DNA from: an uncultured Armatimonadota bacterium
Lineage (GTDB): Bacteria > Armatimonadota > Armatimonadia > Armatimonadales > Armatimonadaceae
Direction: 5' to 3'
NCBI GenBank assembly: GCA_903910385.1
Contig: CAIVZM010000037.1
Location: 1 to 34,778, forward strand
Length of the DNA stretch: 34,778 bases
Shown here: positions 1 to 7,832 of the stretch, in pieces
How the letters are laid out: every line of letters starts with the position of its first letter
Numbering within the stretch: position 1 is the stretch's first letter
Notes under the pieces: model-generated
What the model was told of the DNA's origin: nothing
The model's database searches: none
The model's input: the letters and a program-made list of their open reading frames with translations, nothing else
Position numbers and translations under genes: made by a program

Positions 1-2
1 CC

Positions 3-698
3 CTCTTTGTCTTTTTTCTTTCGCTGAATGGCCCGAACAAAGATATCAAGCTGAATTTTTCTCCAGAGACCGATCAAATCAATATCGGATCGGGAGATAC
101 CGGAATAACGAATACGCCAAAACCAAAGAAGAGCGGTATCAGTCTCTTTGGCGATGAGCCATTCCCACCTGACTATAAACTTGTGGATGGCTCCTCCGTG
201 AAGGAAGGCAGATTTCACGAGGCATACACGCAATGGCAGAAGGACAAAAAGAACCACAAACCGCACCCGTTCTGGAAACAAACCCTTTACGGTAACATTT
301 GCACGGCTCTGGACGCCCCCGGAGTTTACATCAGCAACCTTATTCAAAGCATCGGCAAAGCGATGTTCTTTTTGCTCCCCTTTTATGCGTTTTTACTGGC
401 GGTGTTTTTCTTCCGTTCACGTCGTTACTATGTCGAGCATCTGATTCTTGCCATCAATAATCATACGACCGCTTTTCTGATAGGCAGCATCGCCGATTTG
501 ACCATAACCCGATTTCCTGTGGTTACTGGCGTACTCATATTCTCCTACTGGCTCTATGAACTTGTCGCTCTCCACATAGTCTACGGTCGTTCCTGGCTGG
601 GAACAATATCCCGTCAGTTCATGATATGGGTAGCATACTTATTCGCGCTTATCATCGGCTTTGCCATCACGGCAATTATCACGCTGATTTTCCCCTGA
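3..698 (+). CDS. C-terminal part of a DUF3667-like integral membrane protein (5' truncated by window edge)
   Basis: The frame is open from the first bases of the window, so the start lies upstream. The visible part begins with a hydrophobic stretch, then a polar, probably non-cytoplasmic loop of about 90 residues. At least three further hydrophobic segments follow, around nt 340-420, 470-590 and 620-695. The segment 'FFLLPFYAFLLAVFFFRSRR' followed by YYVEHLILAINNH, and later 'VYGRSWLGTISRQFMIW', resemble the conserved end of DUF3667 proteins (LLP...LYRRRRYY..HLVFALH, then VYG..W..T). This is a family of unknown function in the inner membrane. The protein ends 23 nt before pcm. The family call rests on remembered motifs; membrane topology is clear, function is unknown. 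Confidence 0.7.
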   Translation, partial: LFVFFLSLNGPNKDIKLNFSPETDQINIGSGDTGITNTPKPKKSGISLFGDEPFPPDYKLVDGSSVKEGRFHEAYTQWQKDKKNHKPHPFWKQTLYGNICTALDAPGVYISNLIQSIGKAMFFLLPFYAFLLAVFFFRSRRYYVEHLILAINNHTTAFLIGSIADLTITRFPVVTGVLIFSYWLYELVALHIVYGRSWLGTISRQFMIWVAYLFALIIGFAITAIITLIFP

Positions 699-705
699 TT
701 CTTCC

Positions 706-721
706 TGATATACAGTCGCCC
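706..721 (+). promoter_or_regulatory. Extended -10 box abutting the pcm start
   Basis: TGATATACA lies at 706-714: TGn followed by TATACA, whose last position is off consensus. Only 7 nt separate it from the ATG at 722, and no Shine-Dalgarno sequence is present. If used, transcription would begin at or next to the start codon. It is one of five similar sites in the window and the weakest match. Confidence 0.35.
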
Positions 722-1426
722 ATGAATTTCCTGACGAACATCGACTCACCGGAAGCGCAAACGTTGCGATATCGTATGGTCTCCGAGCAAATCGCCGCAC
801 GGGGAGTTCGTGAGGAACGCGTTCTGGAAGCGTTCCGTCGGGTTCCACGCCATCTCTTTCTGCCGTCCGGCCCTTTTCTGATGGAACGCGCCTACGCCGA
901 TAGCGCACAGGGAATCGGGTCCGGACAGACTATTTCCCAGCCTTATGTCGTGGCGTTGATGACCGAGGCGTTGCATCTGCAGGGAACGGAGACGATTCTG
1001 GAGATTGGAGCGGGTTCCGGGTATCAGACCGCGATCTTCTCCCTGCTCTGCAAGCGCATCATCGCGATCGAACGACATGCCAATCTCGCGGAACGCGCCG
1101 GACGATTGTTGAATGAAGTAGGCGTCACCAATGCAGAGATTCGCTTCGGCGATGGTTCGAACGGACTGCCTTCCGAAGCCCCCTACGATGCGATTCTGGT
1201 CGCAGCCGTAGCGCCAGAGGTTCCAACAACCCTCTTATCCCAGTTGACGCTTCAGGGACGCCTTATTCTGCCCATTGGCGAGGAGCATGGTCCGCAACGA
1301 TTACTGCTTTTCACAAAGACGCCAGAAGGCATCCAGCGACAGGATTTGGGTCATGTCGCCTTCGTCCCCTTGATTGGCGCATCCGGATTTGGACTTCCCG
1401 CCGATCTGGGCGACATGGATATCTGA
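722..1426 (+). CDS. pcm: Protein-L-isoaspartate O-methyltransferase
   Basis: This 234-residue protein is a typical full-length PCMT, which uses S-adenosylmethionine to methylate isoaspartyl residues and start repair of aged proteins in the cytoplasm. The family N-terminus is visible (RYRMVSEQIAARGVREERVLEAFRRVPRHLFLP), then 'GSGQTISQPYVVALM'. The SAM-binding motif I, ILEIGAGSGYQTAIFS, is at about residues 92-107. The motif 'YDAILVAAVAPEVP' and the ending LILPIGEEHGPQRLLLF also fit the family. The frame extends upstream into the previous gene, but the ATG at 722 gives the normal family N-terminus. There is no Shine-Dalgarno sequence; an extended -10-like box sits 7 nt upstream. It follows the membrane-protein gene by 23 nt and converges with uvsE. 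Confidence 0.95.
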   Translation: MNFLTNIDSPEAQTLRYRMVSEQIAARGVREERVLEAFRRVPRHLFLPSGPFLMERAYADSAQGIGSGQTISQPYVVALMTEALHLQGTETILEIGAGSGYQTAIFSLLCKRIIAIERHANLAERAGRLLNEVGVTNAEIRFGDGSNGLPSEAPYDAILVAAVAPEVPTTLLSQLTLQGRLILPIGEEHGPQRLLLFTKTPEGIQRQDLGHVAFVPLIGASGFGLPADLGDMDI

Positions 1427-1695
1427 AATTCTACTGTGGATTTCGCCTTTGCAAATTTCCACGTCACCATAGTGACGCCGATCACTATCTTTACTCTGCG
1501 CTTTTGTTATTCTTTTAATGTTGGAGACAAACATCTCACCATCAAAAGACCCATAGGATCAACGATGATGATAACGAAAGCTCTGCAAATACTGATGGAC
1601 TGCCTGACATTTCTTTTTCCGATTCCCCTGCCGGACGCCGATTTCTTTGTGCACGGTTGATTTCGCCCATCCTGTGAGCGTCCCACGATGCATCG

Positions 1696-2637
1696 TCAGG
1701 ATAGATTCGTTGTGCGGCGGAGAGCGGCGATCGCTTCCTCTTTTCCTTTGGCTTCCACCTCTATCCAAGAGACCTTTTCAAAGGCGGAGGGAACCAGCGT
1801 AATCAAATCGCTGTGTTTGGGATCACGGAAGGATTCGCTGCCATTGGAAAGATGCACCAGTTGCCAGTCCGGAACCTGCCATGTCTCTCGTGCGGCATCG
1901 GTGAAAAAGGCGATGCTGGAATCCTCATACGTATCCAGTTTGTCATGGACGACATGATGATGAGCGTCAAAGACCATCGGAATGCCCGCCCGACGGCAGA
2001 CGCGCAGAATATCCTCCGCACCGTAGGCATATTCGTCATTCTCCAGACATAAACGTGACTTGACACAGTCGGGCAACATGGAAATAGTTTCGACCAGACG
2101 GTCATCGCGGTCGGATTTACCGCCATGTAGAATCATCGTCGCCCAGGGAGAACGGTCGAGCCCCAGTAAATCCAGAATACGACCATGCTGCGTCAGCAGA
2201 TGGACACTGGTCGCTACCACAGAGGCGGAATCCGAACTCAGGACAATGTACTGATCTGGGTGAATCACCACACGAATGTCATAGAGTCGCGCCTTTGCGC
2301 CGATGTCCGCCAGCGCTGGCGCAAGCTCCGTGAGGATCATCTCCCCTTCAGTTTCGTCATTGAGCGGAAACAGAGCGGAGGTCATCCGGTACAGACCAAT
2401 ATAGTTTTCACGACAGAACTCCAGCGCCGTATGCAGACGCCGGAGATTATCAGCGTACAGTTCCCGCAATACATCCCGGCGTTTCTCGGCATCGAAGGCG
2501 AGAAACCGCGCACGGGTGATCGTTCGAAACCGCACCTGATCGGATATGGTGATACAGACCAGACCCCACTTCGGGGCGGTGATCGGGGAGACGCTTTCCG
2601 TCACATCATTTTGAGTAGGCACAGAATTCATACGCAT
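1696..2637 (-). CDS. uvsE: UV-damage endonuclease (UvdE/UvsE family)
   Basis: Residues from 'WGLVCITISDQVRFRTITRA' onward match the UVDE family, a TIM-barrel, metal-dependent endonuclease that nicks 5' of UV photoproducts and other distortions. Metal-ligand motifs are visible in order: VVIHPDQYIVLS, ATMILHGGKSD, SRLCLENDE, MVFDAHHHVVHD, WQLVHLSNG and the final IEVEAKGKEEAI. The length (about 313 aa) is normal. The ATG at 2637 was chosen (2631 is an alternative). An ATG at 2706 would add 23 residues unlike the family and overlap the divergent gene. No Shine-Dalgarno sequence is seen; CATAAT lies 9 nt before 2637. The gene is divergent from the NlpC/P60 gene and shares a short intergenic region with it. 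Confidence 0.93.
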   Translation of the reverse strand: MRMNSVPTQNDVTESVSPITAPKWGLVCITISDQVRFRTITRARFLAFDAEKRRDVLRELYADNLRRLHTALEFCRENYIGLYRMTSALFPLNDETEGEMILTELAPALADIGAKARLYDIRVVIHPDQYIVLSSDSASVVATSVHLLTQHGRILDLLGLDRSPWATMILHGGKSDRDDRLVETISMLPDCVKSRLCLENDEYAYGAEDILRVCRRAGIPMVFDAHHHVVHDKLDTYEDSSIAFFTDAARETWQVPDWQLVHLSNGSESFRDPKHSDLITLVPSAFEKVSWIEVEAKGKEEAIAALRRTTNLS

Positions 2638-2714
2638 AAGACGGGTATTATGTTTGAAGTGATTGCTAACGTGATTGCGTCCGGCGTTTGACGGACGCTC
2701 AATCATCCGAACTT

Positions 2715-3659
2715 ATGGAAATCGGACAAACAGCCTATATTGCCGTGACGGCGGCAATGCTCTGGGATACGCCACAAAAAGCGCGGCGGCAGGATACGCC
2801 CGCCCTTAAGAATCCGGTCGATTTACGCAGTTGGACGGATCGCCTCGATGTAGAGTCGCTGACGGACTTAGCGAATCGGGATTGCACCGTCAGTCAGGCG
2901 TTAATGGGCAACCGCGTCCTGATTCGGGATCTCCAGCGACAGGACGGCGAAGAATGGGCGAGAATTGCGGTGGCGGAACAATCGACCCCCAGAGATGCGA
3001 TGGGATATCCGGGATGGATTCCCGTCCGGCAATTAGCTGATTCCCCGGCGTTCGCCCTTCGTGAGAAGTGGCCATTTTTGCAGGTTCATGCGACAAAAAC
3101 ACCCCTCTTTCATGATAGTGCCCTGAGCCAACCTGTGAATGAAGCGGTGTATGGCGTGCGTCTGCCTTATCTAGAAGCGAAAGGCGGCGCACGGCGGGTA
3201 ATGCTACCGGACGGGTCAACGGCGTACCTGCGTTCCGATGTCGCCACGTACAACCGGACGGCTTCTGATTTACCGCCACCGACAGCGTCTAATCTGTTGA
3301 ACGCAGGAAAACGATTTCTGGGAACACCCTATATCTGGGGCGGGTTGACCCCTTACGGCTTTGATTGTTCCGGGTTGATGTATGCCCTCTTTCGAGCGCA
3401 TGGCGTCACCCTCCCACGGGATACGCCGCAGCAGTTTCAGCAAGGGGTCACCGTAGCGGCTACCGAAATGCGCCCCGGCGACCTCCTCTTTTTCGGCAAA
3501 GGGGGACGCCGGGGAAGAATTCACCATGTCGGCCTTTATGCCGGTAAAGCGATGATGCTTCACGCTCCCAATCCGCGTCGCCGTGTCGTCCTCGCCACGT
3601 TGCGCTCAAGCGGGTTTTATCAGGAATTCATTGCATGCCGCCGCATCGGTGCACGTTGA
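2715..3659 (+). CDS. NlpC/P60 family cysteine peptidase, YkfC-like (muropeptide hydrolase)
   Basis: The N-terminal two thirds look like bacterial SH3-type domains (for example GYPGWIPVRQLAD, and LPDGSTAYLRSDVA). The C-terminal NlpC/P60 catalytic domain begins at 'AGKRFLGTPYIWGGLTPYGF'. The catalytic Cys is C218 in DCSGL, the His is H271 in HHVGLY, and the third residue is probably H283 in HAP. This order matches YkfC-type gamma-D-glutamyl-L-diamino-acid endopeptidases, which cut cell-wall peptides. No signal peptide is seen, which suggests peptide recycling in the cytoplasm. A TTG at 2688 would give nine more residues; neither start has a good ribosome site, so the start is uncertain. The stop codon lies inside a 15-bp tandem repeat. 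Confidence 0.88.
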   Translation: MEIGQTAYIAVTAAMLWDTPQKARRQDTPALKNPVDLRSWTDRLDVESLTDLANRDCTVSQALMGNRVLIRDLQRQDGEEWARIAVAEQSTPRDAMGYPGWIPVRQLADSPAFALREKWPFLQVHATKTPLFHDSALSQPVNEAVYGVRLPYLEAKGGARRVMLPDGSTAYLRSDVATYNRTASDLPPPTASNLLNAGKRFLGTPYIWGGLTPYGFDCSGLMYALFRAHGVTLPRDTPQQFQQGVTVAATEMRPGDLLFFGKGGRRGRIHHVGLYAGKAMMLHAPNPRRRVVLATLRSSGFYQEFIACRRIGAR

Positions 3660-3691
3660 ATCAGTATACGTTGAATCAGTATACGTTGAAT
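3653..3691. repeat. 15-bp tandem repeat, 2.6 copies
   Basis: The unit ACGTTGAATCAGTAT occurs twice in full (3653-3667, 3668-3682) and then as the nine bases ACGTTGAAT (3683-3691), with no mismatch. The first copy contains the TGA stop of the NlpC/P60 gene, so the repeat may have grown out from the gene end by slippage. No function is evident. Confidence 0.9.
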
Positions 3692-3751
3692 AGGCGGAAT
3701 CCCGAATTTACCCGAATCCGAAATTGTGGCGAGGATTCCCTGACCAACCAT

Positions 3752-4081
3752 TTAGAACTTTTCAAACCGATTGACTTCCATGACCCAAGCTATCGCTCCG
3801 CCAACTTCGACTTCGACCGGCGAAGGAATGAACGTGCCGACTGGCCCGGCATCCGGAGGCAGGACATTGACAAACTGCTTACGGGTTTTGCTTGCCTCCC
3901 CGATTATACCGAGGCATCGGTCGAGGTCTTTGTCCTCCACCCCCATCAGTAACGTCACGTTGCCTTCGCGGAGGAACCCGCCCGTCGACCCGATTTTGGT
4001 GAACTTGAAACCGCCCCTCAACAGGCTTTCGGTTATCTTGCCCCGGTCGCGGTCGTGAACCACCGCGATGACCAGTTTCAT
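3752..4081 (-). CDS. darA: PII-like cyclic-di-AMP receptor (DarA/PstA family)
   Basis: This is a 109-residue protein with the DarA pattern: MKLVIAVVHDRDRGKITESLL, then FTKIGSTGGFLREGNVTLLMGVED and the C-terminal FIPSPVEVEVGGAIAWV. Members are trimeric PII-fold proteins that bind c-di-AMP; their output is largely unresolved. The start is fixed by family alignment and by a strong ribosome site GAGGAGA about 9 nt upstream; the upstream extension to 4198 is not family-like. It is the last gene of the minus-strand scpA-scpB-dac-rluB-darA run. Its first 203 nt lie inside the 3' end of rluB in a different frame, so its ribosome site is within rluB. A link to the neighbouring cell-wall gene is plausible but inferred. 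Confidence 0.92.
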   Translation of the reverse strand: MKLVIAVVHDRDRGKITESLLRGGFKFTKIGSTGGFLREGNVTLLMGVEDKDLDRCLGIIGEASKTRKQFVNVLPPDAGPVGTFIPSPVEVEVGGAIAWVMEVNRFEKF

Positions 4082-5027
4082 TCTTATCTTCTCCTCTGAA
4101 ATTCCGCCTGTCCGATTCCTGCGAAGGCTTTCGACCCTCATAGGCGTTCCCGAAACGAGTTTCGGAGGGTCTGCTCGGACGTTTCCCCGGAGAATCACTT
4201 CCCCGATTACCTGGATGATTTATAGATTTATCGCCCCGATTCGACGCCGGACGGCGTTTTTCCTTCTCCGCCTGCGTCTCAGGCGTTGCGGCGAAAGTAT
4301 CTTTACCGTCACGAATCTCCGCGATTTCGCGCGGCGTCAGTTCACGCCATTCGCCACGCGCCAGATTCCCGATACCCACCGGCCCTACCTGAACGCGCCG
4401 GAGGTAGATAACTGGATGCCCTACTGTTTCTAACATACGGCGCACCTGCCGTTTACGTCCCTCATGTAACGTGAGCGCGATCAGGGACGTGCCGGGTTCG
4501 TCGCCGGTACGCAACAGACGGACGCTCGCCGATGCGGTCGGGCGCGATTCGCCTTCCAGCATCAAGCCTTTAGACAACCGCTTGAGAGTTTCGGCATCAG
4601 GTCGCCCCTTGACCACCGCATTGTAAAGTTTCCCAAGCGTTTTCGACGGGTGCGTTACCGCATAGATAAAGTCTCCGTCATTGGAAAGCAGTATCAGACC
4701 TTCGGTTTCGGCGTCCAGTCTTCCAGCGGGAACCAGTCGTGCACCGGGTATCTTGACCAGATCGGTCACTTTCTTTTCGGCATGACGATCCGCGACGGTG
4801 GAAACATAGCCTGCCGGTTTATTCAGAGCGACATAATAGTGACGCTCCGCTTTTGGTAATGGTTGCCCATCTACCGTAATTTTCTGTATCAACGGATCGA
4901 CAAGCGTTCCTGGCATCGTGATGATAGCGTCATCGACTGCGACTCTACCTGCCGCGATCCATTCTTCCGCCTTGCGTCGCGAGGTAAGTCCGGCGTCGGC
5001 GATTGTTTTTTGTAAGCGTTGCTGCAT
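3879..5027 (-). CDS. rluB: Pseudouridine synthase, RluB/RsuA family, with long disordered tail
   Basis: An N-terminal S4 RNA-binding domain (MQQRLQKTIADAGLTSRRKA..., residues 1-60) precedes the catalytic domain (YYVALNKPAGYVST, then AGRLDAETEGLILLSNDGD with D105 as catalytic Asp, and LTLHEGRKRQVRRML). The core ends near residue 250 and would isomerise a uridine in 23S (or 16S) rRNA. A 130-residue tail rich in R, G, P, Q, N and E follows; such tails occur in RluB-type enzymes. The last 67 codons overprint darA. The ATG at 5027 lies inside dac and begins exactly at the S4 domain; an in-frame TTG at 5057 is less likely. No ribosome site is seen, so coupling to dac translation is probable. Confidence 0.9.
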   Translation of the reverse strand: MQQRLQKTIADAGLTSRRKAEEWIAAGRVAVDDAIITMPGTLVDPLIQKITVDGQPLPKAERHYYVALNKPAGYVSTVADRHAEKKVTDLVKIPGARLVPAGRLDAETEGLILLSNDGDFIYAVTHPSKTLGKLYNAVVKGRPDAETLKRLSKGLMLEGESRPTASASVRLLRTGDEPGTSLIALTLHEGRKRQVRRMLETVGHPVIYLRRVQVGPVGIGNLARGEWRELTPREIAEIRDGKDTFAATPETQAEKEKRRPASNRGDKSINHPGNRGSDSPGKRPSRPSETRFGNAYEGRKPSQESDRRNFRGEDKNETGHRGGSRPRPGQDNRKPVEGRFQVHQNRVDGRVPPRRQRDVTDGGGGQRPRPMPRYNRGGKQNP

Positions 5028-6357
5028 AATGATTTCTGTAGAGGTAGTATCCCCCAACCGCTGTCAAACCGCCAATAATATAAGGAAAGATCGTGTTCAG
5101 GAGGCGAATCGCCGCCGCCGTTTCGGAAAAACGGACTTCATCAGATGCCAGTAAAGGCGTTTTTCCGACGGGCTTGCCTCCAGCGAAAGCCATCAGAAAT
5201 CCAAGTTGTTGTCCCTTCCGAATCGGCGCGACCAGATTCGGATAGAGACGAACTTCCGATGTTACGGCGAAACGTGCGTCATTGTTGACCGAATCCGTCG
5301 TCACATGCAAATCGCGAGCGGCAAGAACGGGGACGCTGGGACGGTCGCCATCACGAATCGTCGCCTGCGCAACGACATCGCTCTTGCGAGCCACATACTG
5401 CGCCGGAAAGCGATCAAAGCCCCAGTTGATCAGTGCGGCGGAATCCGCCGATGAATTTTCCGACCCCAGCACCACGGACAGAAGACGACGCCCCTCACGG
5501 GTCGCCGAGCCGACATAACAGAACCGCGCCTGACGCGTATACCCACTCTTGACGCCGTCCGCGCCGGCAACCTTTTCATGGAATTTTCGCGCCACCTTCG
5601 CAATGAACAGGGTATTGTTCTTGCGGACGCTCCGCTGGATCGTACATTGTGTATCGCGCACCGCCGCTGCAAAGCGGTCATTCTGCATTGCGGCGCGCGC
5701 AATCAGCGCAATATCGCGGGCGGTGGAGTAATGATTGGCGTCATGCAGACCATTGGGAGTCACAAAGTGCGAATTCACTGCGCCGAGCTCTTTCGCACGT
5801 GCGTTCATGCGCCCAGCGAAATTGGACAGTTTTCCGGAGATATGCTCCGCCATCAGCGCCGCGCCATCATTAGCGGAACGGATCAATGTAGCGCGAAGCA
5901 AATCTTCCGCCGATAGTTTCTCGCCGGGGACGAGGTGCATTTTGCTTTCGTCCCAGTCTTCGATTCGCGGGTCACGACAGACGACCACTTCGTCCGGTCG
6001 GGTATTCTCTGCAAAAATGAGCCCGGTAAGAATTTTAGTTGTGGAAGCGGGTTCCCGGCGAACATCTGCATTTTGTTCGTAGATAACCTGCCCGGTCATC
6101 GCATCCATCAGGATCAAGGAGGGAGCGCTCATGATCGGCGGGCTTGCGAGTTTAGCGGGATCATAGTACGCTTGGACTTGCCCTTTACGAATCAGTTCCG
6201 GCGAAACCAAGACCGGGCGGGCGGCAATTGGGGCGGAGACAATACCCGGTTCGGCGACGCTATCTTCCTGCCCCCGGACAGCGGCGGAAGTCCCGAAGCA
6301 TATGCCGGAGATTTGCGCCGTGATCGCCAGTGCGACACGCCAGTCTTTATGGATCAT
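4945..6357 (-). CDS. D-alanyl-D-alanine carboxypeptidase (penicillin-binding protein 5/DacF type)
   Basis: This is a 470-residue exported S11-family serine peptidase that removes the terminal D-Ala from peptidoglycan stem peptides. It has an N-terminal signal segment (ALAITAQISGICFGTSA). The three active-site motifs are present: S105-T-T-K108, S161-A-N163 and K270-S-G. A PBP5-type C-terminal domain follows (about 310-420). A C-terminal membrane segment (FPYIIGGLTAVGGYYLY) is followed by a basic tail. Its ATG overlaps the scpB stop as TAATG, indicating coupled translation. Its last 83 nt overlap rluB in another frame, so the Arg-rich tail after the membrane segment is overprinted on the S4 domain of RluB. 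scpA-scpB-dac-rluB order is also known from Firmicutes. Confidence 0.92.
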   Translation of the reverse strand: MIHKDWRVALAITAQISGICFGTSAAVRGQEDSVAEPGIVSAPIAARPVLVSPELIRKGQVQAYYDPAKLASPPIMSAPSLILMDAMTGQVIYEQNADVRREPASTTKILTGLIFAENTRPDEVVVCRDPRIEDWDESKMHLVPGEKLSAEDLLRATLIRSANDGAALMAEHISGKLSNFAGRMNARAKELGAVNSHFVTPNGLHDANHYSTARDIALIARAAMQNDRFAAAVRDTQCTIQRSVRKNNTLFIAKVARKFHEKVAGADGVKSGYTRQARFCYVGSATREGRRLLSVVLGSENSSADSAALINWGFDRFPAQYVARKSDVVAQATIRDGDRPSVPVLAARDLHVTTDSVNNDARFAVTSEVRLYPNLVAPIRKGQQLGFLMAFAGGKPVGKTPLLASDEVRFSETAAAIRLLNTIFPYIIGGLTAVGGYYLYRNHYAATLTKNNRRRRTYLATQGGRMDRGR

Positions 6358-6926
6358 TATGCCGCACCCGCCGCCGCAAGAGCGGTCTGAGCCATTTTGG
6401 TCGCCGCCTCCATGTCTTCGGCGTCATCATCCAGTGGCGGTAAGTCCTCCAGACAGGACAGACCAAAATAATGGAGAAAGGATTCAGTAGTTGCGTAGAG
6501 GATGGGTCGCCCCGGCGTCTGCTTGCGTCCTGCCTCGCGTATCAGTTCGCGCTCTGTCAGGGTTTTTAAAACGCCATCGGAAGCGACGCCGCGAATCGCT
6601 TCCACTTCCGCCTGAGTGCAGGGCTGTCGGTACGCGATGATAGCGGCGGTTTCCAGCGCCGGTTTGCTCAGACGGTTGGCGCGAGGAGCCAGAAGCTTAC
6701 CGATTACCGGAGCGTATTGCGTCCGTGTGCAAAGTTGCCATCCTCCTGCGATTTCCATCACCTGAAGACCGGAATCGGTATAACGATCACGCAGAAACCG
6801 TAGCGACTCATAGATCGCCTCCTCGTCGGTTTCCGTGGTCTTTGCCAGTTCCTTTGCGGAAAGCGGTTCACCGGCGACAAATAGCAGACATTCAACTATT
6901 CGACTTAGTTCTTTGTAGTCCATCAT
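6357..6926 (-). CDS. scpB: Segregation and condensation protein B
   Basis: The 189-residue protein has the ScpB tandem winged-helix pattern: ELSRIVECLLFVAGEPLSAKELA at the N-terminus, GGWQLCTR in the first wing and LSKPALETAAIIAYRQPCTQAEVEAIRGV in the second domain. It then shows 'LTERELIREAGRKQTPGRP' and TTESFLHYFGL. ScpB dimers join ScpA and SMC to form bacterial condensin. The acidic, Ala-rich C-terminal end after LEDLPP is a usual variable tail. It starts 3 nt after the scpA stop; two consecutive ATGs (6926, 6923) are possible starts. Its TAA stop shares a base with the dac start. Confidence 0.95.
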   Translation of the reverse strand: MMDYKELSRIVECLLFVAGEPLSAKELAKTTETDEEAIYESLRFLRDRYTDSGLQVMEIAGGWQLCTRTQYAPVIGKLLAPRANRLSKPALETAAIIAYRQPCTQAEVEAIRGVASDGVLKTLTERELIREAGRKQTPGRPILYATTESFLHYFGLSCLEDLPPLDDDAEDMEAATKMAQTALAAAGAA

Positions 6927-6929
6927 TCG

Positions 6930-7772
6930 TTATTTGTCTACGCTTTCCGCTTCAAGAATAATTCCCTCTTCCGTATTCGATATCAAGGAAGACCGCTCCG
7001 CTTCGGGGACGAAGAATACGCGGATCTCTCCGCAAAAATCTTCCTGCGCGACTATCAAACTCCCCTGCTTCAACAATTCGAGAAGGGCGAGAAACAGCAA
7101 GACAATTTCCAGAAGGGCGAACGGCGGTTCCGGAATCAATTGTGCAAGCGCGATTCCTGCGCCTCCTGCCTTTTCCGCCGCGCCCAGTGTGGCTCGCATC
7201 GTCATTCGCAGGGTAATCTTCTGGCGGCGGACGCTGGTCACTGCGCGTTCCCCGGCTCCTACATCCGCCAGGATGCGCTCCAGAGTGCGGATAAGGTCAG
7301 CAGCTGCCATCTCCCCAAAGCGGGGCGGCAACGAATACAAGCTACGGAAATCCGCCGTGGGACGAAAAAATAGCGATTGCCGGTCGTATTCCGCCGTGCG
7401 CAAATTTTCCGCCAGGGTCTGGAACCGTCCGTACTCTAACAGGCGTTGCACCAGTTCGGCGCGTGGATCATCCGGTGAAATGCCCGCTCCTTCGCACTCC
7501 TCCACCGTTTCCACAGGCGGCCGTGGCAACAACAGGCGCGACTTTATTTCCAGGAGCGTCGCCGCCATCACCAGAAAATCACCCGCAATATTGAGATTCA
7601 GGGCGTCCATCGCCGCAAGATGCGCGAGGAACTGATCGCAAAGAGAGGCGATAGGTAGATCAAAAATGTCCATCCGCCCCTGTCGCACCAGATGCAACAA
7701 TAAATCGAGCGGACCTTCAAACGCCGTAAGCTGTACGAGTGGCAACGTCGCGGACGTTTGTGAGGCAGACAT
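6930..7772 (-). CDS. scpA: Segregation and condensation protein A
   Basis: The 280-residue protein begins close to the kleisin N-terminal motif: LTAFEGPLDLLLHLVRQGRMDIFDLPIASLCDQFL. It continues with 'AGDFLVMAATLLEIKSRLLL', a typical ScpA segment. The C-terminal winged helix ends with FLALLELLKQGSLIVAQEDFCGEI. ScpA is the kleisin that bridges the heads of SMC and binds ScpB, and it acts in chromosome segregation. It is the first gene of the five-gene minus-strand operon. No Shine-Dalgarno sequence precedes the ATG; instead two perfect TATAAT boxes in a 13-bp tandem repeat lie directly upstream. Confidence 0.95.
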   Translation of the reverse strand: MSASQTSATLPLVQLTAFEGPLDLLLHLVRQGRMDIFDLPIASLCDQFLAHLAAMDALNLNIAGDFLVMAATLLEIKSRLLLPRPPVETVEECEGAGISPDDPRAELVQRLLEYGRFQTLAENLRTAEYDRQSLFFRPTADFRSLYSLPPRFGEMAAADLIRTLERILADVGAGERAVTSVRRQKITLRMTMRATLGAAEKAGGAGIALAQLIPEPPFALLEIVLLFLALLELLKQGSLIVAQEDFCGEIRVFFVPEAERSSLISNTEEGIILEAESVDK

Positions 7773-7798
7773 AGAATATTATAACAGAATATTATAAC
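7773..7798 (-). promoter_or_regulatory. Duplicated -10 box in front of scpA
   Basis: A 13-bp unit is perfectly repeated (7773-7785, 7786-7798). Read on the minus strand, each copy carries TATAAT preceded by TGT, an extended -10 element. The proximal box (7783-7778) ends 5 nt before the scpA ATG and the distal one (7796-7791) 18 nt before it. No good -35 is seen for either. The proximal box would give a leaderless mRNA, the distal one a leader of about 12 nt. Confidence 0.55.
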
Positions 7799-7804
7799 AG
7801 GTAA

Positions 7805-7825
7805 GGACGGCGCACTGCGCCGTCC
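7805..7825 (-). terminator. Stem-loop between greA and scpA
   Basis: GGACGGCGC (7805-7813), loop ACT, GCGCCGTCC (7817-7825) form a perfect 9-bp GC-rich stem 8 nt past the greA stop. The minus-strand side lacks a clean T-run, but position and strength suggest a greA terminator just upstream of the scpA promoter. On the plus strand it is followed by TCGCCTTTTATTT, although no plus-strand gene precedes it. Confidence 0.55.
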
Positions 7826-7832
7826 TCGCCTT

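Noticed and set aside
1427-1695. Possible small gene or RNA between pcm and uvsE
   Set aside because: Only a 6-bp dyad (1462-1477) and a low-quality 74-codon ORF are present; it looks like plain convergent spacer.
2185-2691. 168-codon plus-strand ORF over uvsE
   Set aside because: It is antisense to a well-conserved UVDE gene.
4068-4433. 121-codon plus-strand ORF over darA/rluB
   Set aside because: It is antisense to the rluB tail, Arg/Phe-rich, and has no ribosome site.
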